A stretch of 64,000 nt of DNA from Haplosporangium gracile (GCA_015499985.1 JAAAUF010000058.1:1-64000); one strand, 5' to 3'. Shown: positions 37,718-48,403, counted from the first letter of the stretch. Program-made: numbers and translations. The notes: generated by a model not told the origin, from the letters alone.

Positions 37718-40700
37718 CTAATGGGTCGAACACCCGGAATAAATTACTACATGATTTGAACGCCTTGGACGCCTTGGCCAACCTGGACGACTTGGAGGAC
37801 TTTTGAGGTTGTTCTTGCTCTGGCGTTGAAGTGGTTGAAGACCTCTTACGATGTCCTCGACCTCACTTGGACTACTGATGGTGTTGCTGGTCGTGGCGGT
37901 GCTTGAGCTCGAACTTGATCCATCATCGCGCTTCGCCTTCCAAGGAAGAGAGCCGTCCTCGGCCACGGGGTGGAGGTAATCGGGCCGTTCTTGGTGCACA
38001 AAGTATCCTTGGATGATGTTTCCCATGTTTTCTGCTGCCATGATATCTCGATGATGATATACATGGCAGTGTGGGCAGTAAAAGCGTCGCATGTCGACCT
38101 GGCACACAAACAGACCGCATCCAGGGCACTTCTTATTTGCGTAGAATTCATTCAGCCCCACCATCAGGTATCCAAGCGATCGGGCCTAAATAAAGTAAGT
38201 GTACATTAGTTATTTGCATATGTAATATATGGGGGGGGGAGGGGGTATAATTGTTGACTAGTGAACAACATCCACAAAAGCAATGTTTACCTTTTGGATA
38301 AAGTACGTCAGGAACGAAGAGTGGAGGGAGCTGAGTCCGGAACTTGTCGAGAATTGACCTAGTCCGACGCCAATGAGAACTGGTTTTGTCGGATTGTAGC
38401 GGACACCAAGTCCACCACCCACAATCTTGAGCAGCTGATCCGCCATCAACTGAAACTCAACATGCCTCGCACGCTCCATGTCCCAAACGTGCCTGTCATA
38501 TCGATTGTTACTTCCAGAATAGAACTCCAGCAAACGTGTCTCAACTGACTCGAGTTCCTTGATGTAGTCGACGACACTCGCCTCTTGTCCTTTGAGAGGA
38601 GGCAATCTGGTTTCAATGTCAAGGACTGACTCGTCCTCACTATCCGGGATTGCCTTCTTTTCGTTCTCCAACCACCTCCGGAACCGAAAGTTGGGCTGAT
38701 AGACCGCTTTGCTCTTGACGGCGAGATTATAGAATACCGACCTTGGCAATATCCCGGGCGCGCTCGTTGTTGATTCCTGTGCTGTAGTGGGAAGAGATGG
38801 ATCTTGAACAACGGCTCCGACTGCTGGCTGTTGGTTGGTGACAATAATGCCTTCCATAGGCAAGTCGTTCTTGACAGGCTCCTTGCCTTTGGACTTGGTT
38901 GACAACCCGGCGGGCAGATGCGCGAATGCTCCAAAGACGCAAGCCTGTCCACCGTCCAATGTCAGGGTCCTGATATCCTCGATCTTTTTCCCAGGCCAGT
39001 ATCGCTCAATGTCCTCCTGGCTGGTGATGACGTTCCGAATCTCTTGGAGGTAGTAGTCCGTACCTCCCACCGTGGATGTCAGTCTGTCCGGCAGACGGTC
39101 CTCTGCCATACGCCGATAACGGACATCCTGCAGTTCCCGCAGCTTAAAGGCGAGAAGCTGTACACGGAAGCCGTCTGTCCTTATAGAGCCCCTCAACACG
39201 TATCCTCGTTTATCTTTGTTCAACGCGTATTTCCGCAGGTCGAGGTTCTTGTCCTTGACAACATCCAGGTGAGCTCTGATCTCGCTCAATGACAACAACT
39301 TGACGGCAGCTCGGTGCCCGGCCTTTTTCTTCTGCCGACTCGTTAGTCCTTGGGGCGCCACGTCACAGATGAAGTGCTTTATGATGTATCCGGGCTCCTT
39401 CCCACCAATCCATGTGTCGAGATCGGTCGTTGACGTCATGTGAGTATGATCCTGACGAGCTAACTCTTCCAGTCTCTCCCTTAACAGCTTCCGCTTCCAA
39501 AAGAATGAGGCAAGCCCCCGTTCGGAAGACGACATAAAGGGTTGCTGGGAAGCGGTGAATAAAGCGATCTTGCGGCTGTTGTTGGTGAGATGATTAAGGC
39601 GGAGAAAGTTCGCAGTCGCTGAAATTTCCTTCCGTCTGAATGTCAGCGGTCGCCCCCATGGCTCCTTCTCCTTCATAACCACAGCCTAAAAAGAACGAAA
39701 AAAAAATCATCAATATTATTTCCTTTTTTTTNNNNNNNNNNNNNNGGTTTGAAAACATAGAAGCAACAGTATAAAAAGACTTCAATGCATACCTTCTCGT
39801 AGAGATCAAATGTTCTTTTCCCGTAAATTCTCTCGAGTTCCAAGGCCAACTGGCCAGACACCGATCGCAGCAAATAGGTGGGAGTAAAGGGCATTTGAAC
39901 ATCGATCTCGCCGCGCGACCGAGGACGGTTGTACAACTGTCGGTCGACAAGCCAATTGTTGAAGGTGTTGACGGTGGGGATGATTCCAGTGTTCTTGTTA
40001 AAGGATTCCACTGTTTTGCCTGAATACAGAAACACGAAAAAGGACTGGAGAAAAAGAACTTGCTCTGTTCCGTCTTTGTCCTCAATGTCGCCGTTGTCCT
40101 CACTGTCCTTCTTCTCGCAACCGCCCTCATTCTCGCCCTTATCCTTCTTGGGCTTGATACGTTCGCAGAGATGGTCAAGAATCCTGCGCTCATCGTCCGA
40201 TATGGCATCTCTCCTAGCCTCGAACAACTTCCTGATTCGATCTGCCTCAGTCATAGATTCTGTAGTGGACTGAAGCTTGGTTATCACCGTCAATTCGGCA
40301 GCATCCATCTTCTTGTTCATGGCCTCGACAAACTGACTTACAAGTCGCTGGGCCTCCCGTTTGACACCAGGTGCAAGATGAGGAGCCTCTTGAAGACACT
40401 CCACCACGAGCCGCTGTAGATCAGGGCGGTCCAAGACGGGCGTCGAAGGTGCGGGCGCTGTTATAGTTGGCACAGTCGATCCAGGCATGGCTGTTGCTGG
40501 CTTGGAGGAGGCGGGCGCGGACGATGGGGTAAAAATCCTCTTGGTGTTGACGGTTAGCGTTCCGGACTCGAGCGTCACTATTGGATGGTACCATGCTATA
40601 GAACGCACAAGTCCCTCCTTGCCCTTTGTACCTCGCGGCTTCTTGGTGATAGTCGAGTCCGTTTCTGCTTTGGCCTTGGATTTGTTGCTGGAGGCCTGAT

Positions 40701-42206
40701 TGGTGGTTGTTGTGGGATGTTCCTTGTAGTATTTTAGAACAAACTGTTTCATCTTTGGCGGAGGATCATGCACTGTTTTCCTGGTTCTTTCTTTGAACGA
40801 GAATCGAGCGCGGTTTCGGGGGGTTCTGGTCCTGTTGAGAGGTGGATGACCGTCATCTTGTTGTGCTGTAGCGGATGGTCTCTCGTGTTCTTGCGGGACT
40901 GGGGCTGCTTTTGGCAGAAACGATCCTGAGACCTGAATGGGTGATTTCACGATTCTGTACCGATTGAAAGACCGTGGCTTCCGCACTCGAACGATGTTCT
41001 CCTGGAAAGACCTATTTAATAAACAAATATAATAAGATACACAACTCAGAAAGATGCTCAATACAAAAAAGCGAACGAGAAAGCTAAAACACACTACCAA
41101 ATTACCTGGACCTAGTTCCTTGCGTTTGCTTCCAGTGATCGTATCTCTGCATGAGATCATCGAAACGATGCCGACATGCATCAAAGACAATTTGAGAGGG
41201 AGTCTGAATAACCACAGGCTCGACCCAAGTCCGTAGCTGGTCGATAAACACTCGCATGGAGGTTACAAAGATCTCCTGCTGCATGTTCCTTGTTACGACC
41301 TTGCCATCCTGTAGGTACGCCGACACGAGGTCTCGAACAGCTATTTTAAAAGAGAAAAGGTAACGATTAGAATTCAACATAAGGAAGTTGTGAAAGGCTC
41401 CAGATAAAAATCATTCTTGACAAAGCTGTACCTGGTTTGTGTCCAATAGCCTTGATGATGGAAAAGTTGGTTGCCGGACCAAGGGAGTAGATGTTCCTTT
41501 GGTAGTCATTTCTCGAGACGATGGCCAGTGCTATGAGCTGGTTTCGGCTGAACTCGATAGTCTTGAGGACGTCTGGCATAGAATAGACAAGAATGAGATC
41601 CTGGGAGACAGGCCGCCAAAGTGTTTGGACAGATGCGTAGGCCATCATGTCGCTGTCCGAGGAGATTATAATGTCCTCTGGCTGGGCATCTCGGGCGATA
41701 GCAACATCTGCCTCTGTATTGCAAAGTATAACAGTCCAACCAACATCTTTCATGTACTCCGCGAAGCGTTGCCGACTCGACAAGGGCCAATAGAACGCCG
41801 AAACAAGGTTCTTCTTGATAGATATAAAGTGCTGTTTCCTGATCCTGAGATTCGCCTCCATTCGGGTTTCGAAAGTTTCCAAGCTAGTCAAAAGATGGTC
41901 CAGCGCCTTCATTAGGGCCGCTTCTCGAGCTTGAGCCGTACTCGCCTTTTCTACTGGCTGTGGATCATCGAGGTATAGCGTCGTACTGAGATGATTCCCG
42001 AATCGTTCCACTTCCTTTTGCAGCATTCTACTGACAACGCCCTGAGGATGACTGGAATAAGCATTTCTGGTGGTGCGAAAACTGGTGCCGAGGACATCAA
42101 AGCGACGTCGTCCGATGGTTGTGATGCTGGCGATCATGGTGTGGTACAGCAAGACAGGATTGTACCCCTTCCTTCAAATGAAAGGGAACCAATTGAAGAG
42201 TCCCAT
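37718..42206 (-). CDS. PIN (FEN1/XPG-like) plus Fanzor-like RuvC fusion nuclease, in-frame TGA at codon 11
   Basis: Five exons, 41432..42206, 41106..41340, 39793..41011, 38291..39685 and 37718..38185, give 1363 codons; all four GT-AG joins keep frame. Residues 1-260 are a FEN1/XPG-type PIN domain with acidic residues D37, D80, E165, D167, D184 and D186 (SSDSDMMAY) and an H3TH-like stretch at 225-258. Residues about 340-740 are a Lys/Pro/Ser-rich linker with helical parts. From about 850 on lies a TnpB/Fanzor-like region: TDGFRVQLLAFK, RuvC-I-like LTLDGGQ with D987, GVGLGQF, then LNEF with E1221, a four-Cys zinc ribbon (C1228, C1231, C1245, C1248) and HRDIMAAEN with D1255. The ancestral start is CACCATGG at 42206, but codon 11 is TGA. 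Translation from Met24 would keep all listed catalytic residues. The gene lies only 157 bp from the RIP1 start. Function is inferred: a possible RNA-guided or transposon-derived nuclease. Confidence 0.78.
39732..39745. other. Assembly gap, fourteen N, inside intron 3 of the fusion nuclease gene
   Basis: The N run sits next to a T homopolymer in the 107-nt intron between exons 39793..41011 and 38291..39685. Donor and acceptor sites on both sides are intact, so the coding model is not affected unless an exon is missing. Confidence 0.97.
42174..42176 (-). other. In-frame TGA stop, codon 11 of the fusion nuclease gene
   Basis: On the minus strand the frame from the ATG at 42204-42206 reads MGLFNWFPFI, stop, RKGYNPVLLYHTM and continues open. 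The residues on both sides match the expected N-terminus of a FEN1/XPG-like PIN domain, so the stop interrupts real coding sequence. Confidence 0.85.
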
Positions 42207-42661
42207 GGTGTTGGGATATGGGCTTTTGGGGTCAAAAGAAAGGAATATTGATGATGATAGTCGCTTGCTGAAGTAGTGAAGTTGGGATGAGTAGGGAAAG
42301 TCAAGAGGAAGAAACGGAGGCTTTTGAGCGTCATTCCTTATTGCCATTTATATCCATCCAGTGTTTCAGCCAATGAGAGAAGTATGGCGTCCATTTATGC
42401 TGTACCCAAGGCAAATATCGACATCACACGGACTATCATACCCCTTAAGATAATTTGTAATATATTAAAAAAAAAAAACTGTTGTACAAATGGTTGTTAT
42501 CTTACAAACAGTCTGTCTGAACAAATGTTCTGTCGCGACAGGCAACTGCCGAGAAATAAAGGAAAGCTGGAGAGACCACTGCAACGATGGGCAGAGGAGA
42601 CGCGGAAGTACAGAAAAAAGGTGGCGATAAATCGATCAAAGGCGATCCAGATGATTCCTCT
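42207..42661. other. Spacer upstream of the fusion nuclease gene
   Basis: This 455-bp stretch separates the fusion nuclease start from the CENP-A stop, both on the minus strand. It is A/T-rich with an A tract at 42468-42478. I saw no terminal inverted repeat or target-site duplication by eye. Confidence 0.45.
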
Positions 42662-43403
42662 CTAAGCAAGACCTCCTTGATGACCTCTGATCCTTCTTGC
42701 AAGCTGAATATCCTTTTGCATGATAGTGACACGCTTGGCGTGAATTGCACACAGATTTCTATTGTTTCAGAAAAAAGTTAAATAATTGACGTGAAGTCAA
42801 ACGAGATGAGTATATAAATAAATACCCCATTCGAAATTTAGAAAAGAACGAGATTACTTCCACGAACTCCATGAAGGTATCCGACTTACGCGTCCTCAAA
42901 AAGATGGACCAGAAATGCCTCTGTCGCCTCCTGTAACGCCATAAGGGCTGCAGTTTGCCAACGAAGGCCAACATTATCGGATAATGAGACCTGACTTACA
43001 AAGTCTGCAGAGATCTCCCGCACCTATATTAGTTGTTCAGATAATAATAACATTGCTCAGCGTTGCAATTCACTACCACGCTCTTCCCAAAAAAAAAAAG
43101 GTGGCAAAATAATTAATTCACAAAGAGCCAAAAGACTAAACATACCACGCGTGCAAAAGGAGCCTTGAGAAGTAAGAGGTCGGTAGACTTTTGATAGCGT
43201 CGGATTTCGCGTAGTGCATTTGATCCTGGTTTGTATCGACGTCCTTTCGCTGCTGCAGTAGGGTTTTTTGCCCGTGCTTTTGTATTTACCCCTCGTTGAT
43301 TTTCTGCAGCTCCTAGCCGTGATGGTGGATGAGTGCCTCCAGCTGGTTTTGCGCTCCTTGAATTGCCTTGTCCTCCACGGTTATCACTGGAGAGCCTAGC
43401 CAT
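42662..43403 (-). CDS. CENPA: Centromeric histone H3 variant (CENP-A)
   Basis: Three exons, 43146..43403, 42890..43023 and 42662..42758, give 162 residues. The C-terminal histone fold is clearly H3: [54 protein letters not shown] and RRIRG. CENP-A marks are the lengthened loop 1 ([13 protein letters not shown] instead of the shorter loop of H3), Trp in LRWQ, and a diverged Arg/Ala/Lys tail of about 60 residues without the H3 K4/K9/K27 contexts. The protein replaces H3 in centromeric nucleosomes and directs kinetochore assembly. Start is the only in-frame ATG; an upstream frame has no ATG. It is transcribed divergently from the nucleosome assembly protein gene. Confidence 0.9.
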
Positions 43404-43687
43404 GTTGCGGTTGTAAATAGAAGGCGGTGTATTGAAGGCGTCCTTTTTCAAGTCGAGTCGCAGATGAGGTTAGTGTGAGAAGGAGCTGGAACAAAGCAAT
43501 GGTTTTGTGATGATTCGCAAGAAATGAATTCAGTCACCTGACAGACCTGGTGACCCTTAAAAGAGACATGCGTGCGCTCTTTTGCTGCCAAAGTCAGCCA
43601 GCCCTTTTTTTCCATATTTTGATTTTTTTTTTGTTTTCTCCTCTTCAATCCACACCACTGAACCACCACACCACAACACCTCAAAAG
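43404..43687. promoter_or_regulatory. Shared divergent promoter, CENP-A and NAP1
   Basis: The two start codons are 284 bp apart on opposite strands, so this segment must hold both leaders and promoters. It has a T tract at 43622-43633 and CACCACAC repeats near 43652-43676. No defined factor site can be named. Confidence 0.55.
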
Positions 43688-45889
43688 ATGGATTCCTCCT
43701 CAGGTAATAATCAAGACTGACAGCCAGAGCCACTCTTCATCGGCACCCAACAGCACTTGCCATCGGCCTTCTTTGATCACTTCCTTGTAGCGATGCCTCA
43801 AAGATCTCTCTCTTTTGTCACACACTCTCTCAAACACTGCCTGTCCCTTAGCCATGAACGGACCATCAGGTTCTACTCAGTTCACTGCTGAATGTCCGCA
43901 CATCCCTCTTCTGTCTCCCCTTCTCATACCCATCTTGCGAGTCAGCTGTTTCCCTCATTGTTGTACCTTAATACGCCATCGTGCCTTTGGAGGATTGCTA
44001 TCCTTTCTTGATTAAAATGGGCCACCTGGTGACCAACTTTTTTTTTTCTTTTTTTTTTTGTTGGGGTCTGGCAGGTTGGCCACCAGTCTTTTTTTTTTTT
44101 CTGCCTTGGCGGGCTTCGCAGCCGACCTTTTGTTTGTTTACTTGAAGATGAATAATTGAACAAAGACGACTAACCATATGACAATCGTTCTCTCTGTTTT
44201 TAAATTGTAGCCAACGTTGATATCAAGAAGAAGCAGCAGCAGGAAGCTCCTACTCCTCAGAACACCCCCATCTTCTCTGCCCCTATCAGCCGCCCCGCTG
44301 CCACTGTTGAGGACGATATGGAGACTATCCAGACCCCTGGTAAGTCATGTCGTCACACACAGGAATAACTTTGTTGTTTTCATCAGCCAGCATTCATCTG
44401 GACATGTGTGGTACTCTTCAGGGGACTTCTTTCACAGAGACTGGATGATGATGGTCCCGCTTTGGGTACCAGGAGAAGGATATGGTGGCGATCCTAGCCC
44501 AAGATGGATATACGGCAACTCCCCAACAAAAAAGGAATTATTTCCTTTTGCTTCTTAAGCAGTCTATTCTTGTCATTCCAACAATAAGGACAATAATAGC
44601 TGACTTTCCCTCGTCCCCTCTTTTTCACTTTTGCTATGCTCATTGATTAACTAGGCACCTCCTTGTTGGGTAACAACGCTCAGCTCATGTCGATGTTGCA
44701 GGGCCGCCTCGGTAACTTGGTCGGTGCCCCCTCCAACTACCTCTCGACCTTGGGCCCCGATGTCCGTCGCCGTGTCAAGGGCTTGAAGTCCCTCCAGAAC
44801 AAGCACTCTGTCTTGGAGGCAGACTTCCAGAAGGAGATCCTTACCTTGGAGAAAAAGTACCTCGCCCTCTACACTCCCCTGTACGAGAAGCGTGCTGAGT
44901 TCATCAGCGGCAAAGCCGAGCCCACCGAGACCGAGGTGGAGGATGGCGTCAGCGAGGACGAGGAAGAGGAGGAGGATGAGGATGACGAGGACAAGGACGT
45001 CGAGAAGGTCGAAGGTACGTACATACATACATACAATCATCAGGATGTTCTGTCAAACTTTTTCCCCAAGGAAACCTACCCGGGGGAAGAAGGACATTTC
45101 CTTCTGCATTCCTGCCACAATCCATTGGCAATAGAGAATGTGCTCAACTGAATCCTTTCGCTCACACTCTATTCTATTCTCTCTTGTTTCACCATAATGA
45201 TAGGTATTCCCGAGTTCTGGCTCACTGCCTTGAAGTCGCACCCCCACTTCGCCGACATCATTACCGAGAAGGACGAGGAGGCCTTGAAGCACTTGGTCGA
45301 CATCCGCATGTCCTACTTTGAGAAGCCCGGCTTCCGCCTCGACTTTGAGTTCTCACCCAATGAGTTCTTTACCAACACCATCTTGACAAAGACCTACTTC
45401 TACCAGGATGAGCCTGGATATGGCGGCGACTTTGTTTACGACCACGCCGAGGGCACCAAGATTGACTGGAAGGAGGGCAAGGACATGTCGGTCACCGTCG
45501 AGACCAAGAAGCAGCGCCACAAGGGAACCAACAAGACCCGTGTGGTCAAGAAGACCGTCCCTGCCGAGACTTTCTTCTCCTTCTTCACTCCCCCTGTCGC
45601 TCCCGAGGATGAGGACGATGAGGAGGAGATGGACGAGGACTTGGACGAGAAGCTCGAGGCTGATTACGGTTTGGGCGAGGAGCTCAAGGACTCTATCATC
45701 CCCCGTGCTGTCGACTGGTTCACTGGCAAGGCTCTCCAATACCAGGACCAGGGCGACCAGTACGATGATGATTTCGAATACGATGATGAGGAAGGCAGCG
45801 ACGACGACGATGAGGATGATGATGATGAGGACGATGACAACGAGTTGCCCGCCAAGGACGAGAAGGCACCCGAATGCAAACAGCAATAG
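43688..45889 (+). CDS. NAP1: Nucleosome assembly protein, NAP1 family
   Basis: Four exons, 43688..43703, 44211..44339, 44655..45014 and 45204..45889, give 396 residues; all introns are phase 1. The NAP domain is complete: the long dimerisation helix ([20 protein letters not shown] and the following helix), [32 protein letters not shown] and SFFTPPVAP. Two acidic stretches are present, one before the second domain part and a Glu/Asp-rich C-terminal tail that binds histones. It is an H2A-H2B chaperone that shuttles between cytoplasm and nucleus. The first coding exon is only 16 nt (MDSSS plus one base) and is placed by the donor at 43704 and phase; an alternative first exon cannot be excluded. 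AATAAA near 46067 is a probable poly(A) signal. Confidence 0.93.
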
Positions 45890-46264
45890 AAGAATGGCTG
45901 ACCATTGCCGCGCATCGTTGTTCTTTTTCTTTATCCATTTTCATTACAATCATATCAACCCCACCACTCCACTTATTTTGCATGCTCTACTCTATCCTTT
46001 CATTCCCCTTCCAATTTCATTCCCCATCCATTTTCATTTTGTGATCCCCTCTATTATCCCATAACCATAATAAAAACGAAGACAACGATCTTCTCCAAAA
46101 AAAACATTTTCTTCTAAAACTAGTCGATAATGAAATGATGAATGCGCTCCTTCGTTTGTTTTTATGTTCGAATGGATCATCTACACTAGGCATAAAGGAG
46201 GATTTTTTTTTGGTATTGAGTATGGTGTATTTGGGTGTATGGGAGCGGTTGGAAAAATAGAAAT
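45890..46264. other. Convergent 3' UTR region
   Basis: This 375-bp T/C-rich spacer lies between the NAP1 stop (+) and the SR-protein stop (-). It has AATAAA-like sequence at about 46067 on the plus strand. No gene is seen. Confidence 0.6.
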
Positions 46265-48403
46265 TTAGTCCTGGCGGGGAGAGCGCGAGCGGGAGCGCGA
46301 GCGGGTACGATCCTCATCGCCACGACGAGGCTCGTCACGGCCACCACGGTCCTCACGATGAGGCTCGTCACGCTCATCGCGTCCACCACGGTCATCGCGG
46401 CGGTCATCACGGCGATCGTCACGGTACTCACGGCGGGGGGAGCGGTCACGGCGGTCATAGTCACGACGATCGTAACGATCGCGGTCATAATCGCGGCGAG
46501 GAGAGCGGGAGCGAGAGCGGGAACGACGGCGAGGGGAGCGAGATCTGAAAGTTTGTCGATCAATAAGGAATGTAATATTTGATTAGGTTGATATCCTCAC
46601 CGGTGAAAGGCGTAGAGCAAACATCCTCAGAAGATCAATCATCAGAGAAAGACTGGATGTGAGGACAGGGACTACGGGTTGCTGAGAAAGATTAAAAGCC
46701 TTGATACACACACGCGCACACACATATTTTGCTAGTGTCAACTCCATTTTTGTTTTGCTTTCCACATACAAAGGACATGACGGCCAAGCTTGGCTGCACG
46801 GCTCGGTGAATTAAGCAAAGTGGAAGAAAGGACGTTGACACCCTTCGAGTCCGCCGCCGAGGAAAAACGGAAAAAAAGATCTCTGGCAACACATCCCGCA
46901 TGCACGAAAGTCTTTTTAGCCGGGTCGAAAGTCAGAGCGGGATGGTGTCTGCATCCTGCGGGTCCGGATAGTGATATACTGGAATCCATAACGCGGAAAG
47001 TGGCGAGGAGGCTGAGTCGTCATAGATCATGATTCGGGAGAGGGAGAACAGAAGTAAAAGAAAAGTGGGTACTCTTCAGGCATCGAACTGAGATCTGATG
47101 GTGTGCAATCGTCCTGGTTCAGTCTGAGCCACAAGGTCGGGATCATGGGTGGTCATGTCGGCAGAAAGGGTTGTCGGAAGTTCACGAGGCGGGTAAGATC
47201 CATACTGAGAGTCCTTGCCACACGCTGTTATCGGAAATCCAAGAAATACTCGCACTCTTGTATTGATCCCCCACTTATCACGGATCCTTTTCTTCACAGA
47301 AAGCCGGATCGTCCAAACGCACGGCTGCTTGAAAACAAAGAGAAACGGAATGACCCAGGAATATGGCACGTAGAAGGGGGAAGGAAATAAAGAACCGGAA
47401 CCCCCGTGCGGCACTGGTTGACTGTGTTGTCTAGGAACCTCTTTCACGCTGCGCATGCACTGGCAGCGCAACGGTCGAATTTATGTTGCCAGTCTTCTGA
47501 TGGATTCGGGTACTCCTCTTGACCGAGCATGGACAGGAAAACATCGATCGGCGGTTGACAATACCTTCTGCGCTCGCGGTCGCGTCCGCCTCCACGGCAA
47601 TCTCTAGCCCAATGTCCTAATATCAGAAATGAAAGTGATGATATGAAAGTCAATTGATCGTCCTCAATGATTCTGATTAACTCGGTGCCTGGGATATTCA
47701 AGCTCTTCAGTCCATTATCCTGGATGGTCTTCAGCATTACCCTCCTTTCCGCACTATTGAGAGGACGAAAACAAAAATACAGGGGTGAGTAAAAGGCAGT
47801 TATGTAAGCGCTCATGAAATAGTAAATTGACGATGCCAGTGGGATAAGGTATGTTAGCTCATACCTTGAAGCACTCGTTGTCACCAGCGCGACGACCGTT
47901 GTTCTTGGCGAACTCGACGACAATAGGGTTTCCGTTCACAACAGTTCCGTTGAGCTTGTGGACAGCCTCGTCAGCATCACGAGGATCCTAAATCGTGGCC
48001 AAAGTGCGCAATAAGTGAAAGGTTTAAAGTCAGAAAAGCCGTTGAGTGAAAGAGGGGTGAAACGACTAGCGGGTATTGTTTTGAATTGCAACTTGAACTG
48101 TGCAGTCGACAGTTCACATACCTCGTACTCGACGAAGCCATATCCAGAGTTGGTTCCTAGTTGGTTGAAGAACAGGTAGTTGTATGTTAGAACAGACCAT
48201 AAGAATGTAAGGTTGCTTGAACAATAGACTGCGAGCTCGATGAAGTGAGCTGTTGTTGTGAGTGTGAGTGTCATAAAAGAGTGCGAGGAAGAAGGAGTAC
48301 CTCGCTTGATATCGAGACGGGTAACTCTGCCGTACTTGGCAAAGAGATCCTCGAGATCTCTCGAGCGGGTGTCAGCAGTAAGACGGCCAAGAAAAAGAGC
48401 CAT
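46265..48403 (-). CDS. SR splicing factor, RRM-CCHC knuckle-RS (SRSF7/RSZ-like)
   Basis: Six exons, 48301..48403, 48122..48156, 47865..47987, 47741..47753, 47565..47616 and 46265..46544, give 201 residues. The N-terminal RRM has RNP2 LFLGRL and RNP1 GYGFVEY. Joining exons 3, 4 and 5 gives CFK|CGKEG|HWARDC, an exact CX2CX4HX4C zinc knuckle; exon 4 is a 13-nt microexon without which the knuckle is broken and the frame shifts. The C-terminal RS domain has RSRSPRRRSRSRSRSPRR, then Arg/Asp repeats and a final RSRSRSRSPRQD. Such proteins bind exonic enhancers and recruit the splicing machinery in the nucleus. The last intron is 1020 nt, long for this genome, as often seen in self-regulating SR genes. 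The gene is divergent from ARPC4. Confidence 0.9.
47741..47753 (-). other. 13-nt microexon in the SR-protein gene
   Basis: The microexon is flanked by TAG at its 5' side and GTAATG at its 3' side. It codes CGKE plus the first base of Gly and supplies the second Cys of the zinc knuckle. Confidence 0.85.

Noticed and set aside
45353..45886. 177-codon minus-strand frame rich in Leu, Ile and Val
   Set aside because: It is antisense to the acidic part of NAP1; GAG/GAC codons read backwards give Leu and Val.
47444..47923. Minus-strand frame read as one 159-residue protein
   Set aside because: It runs through two introns of the SR-protein gene; only the HWARDC part is real coding sequence.
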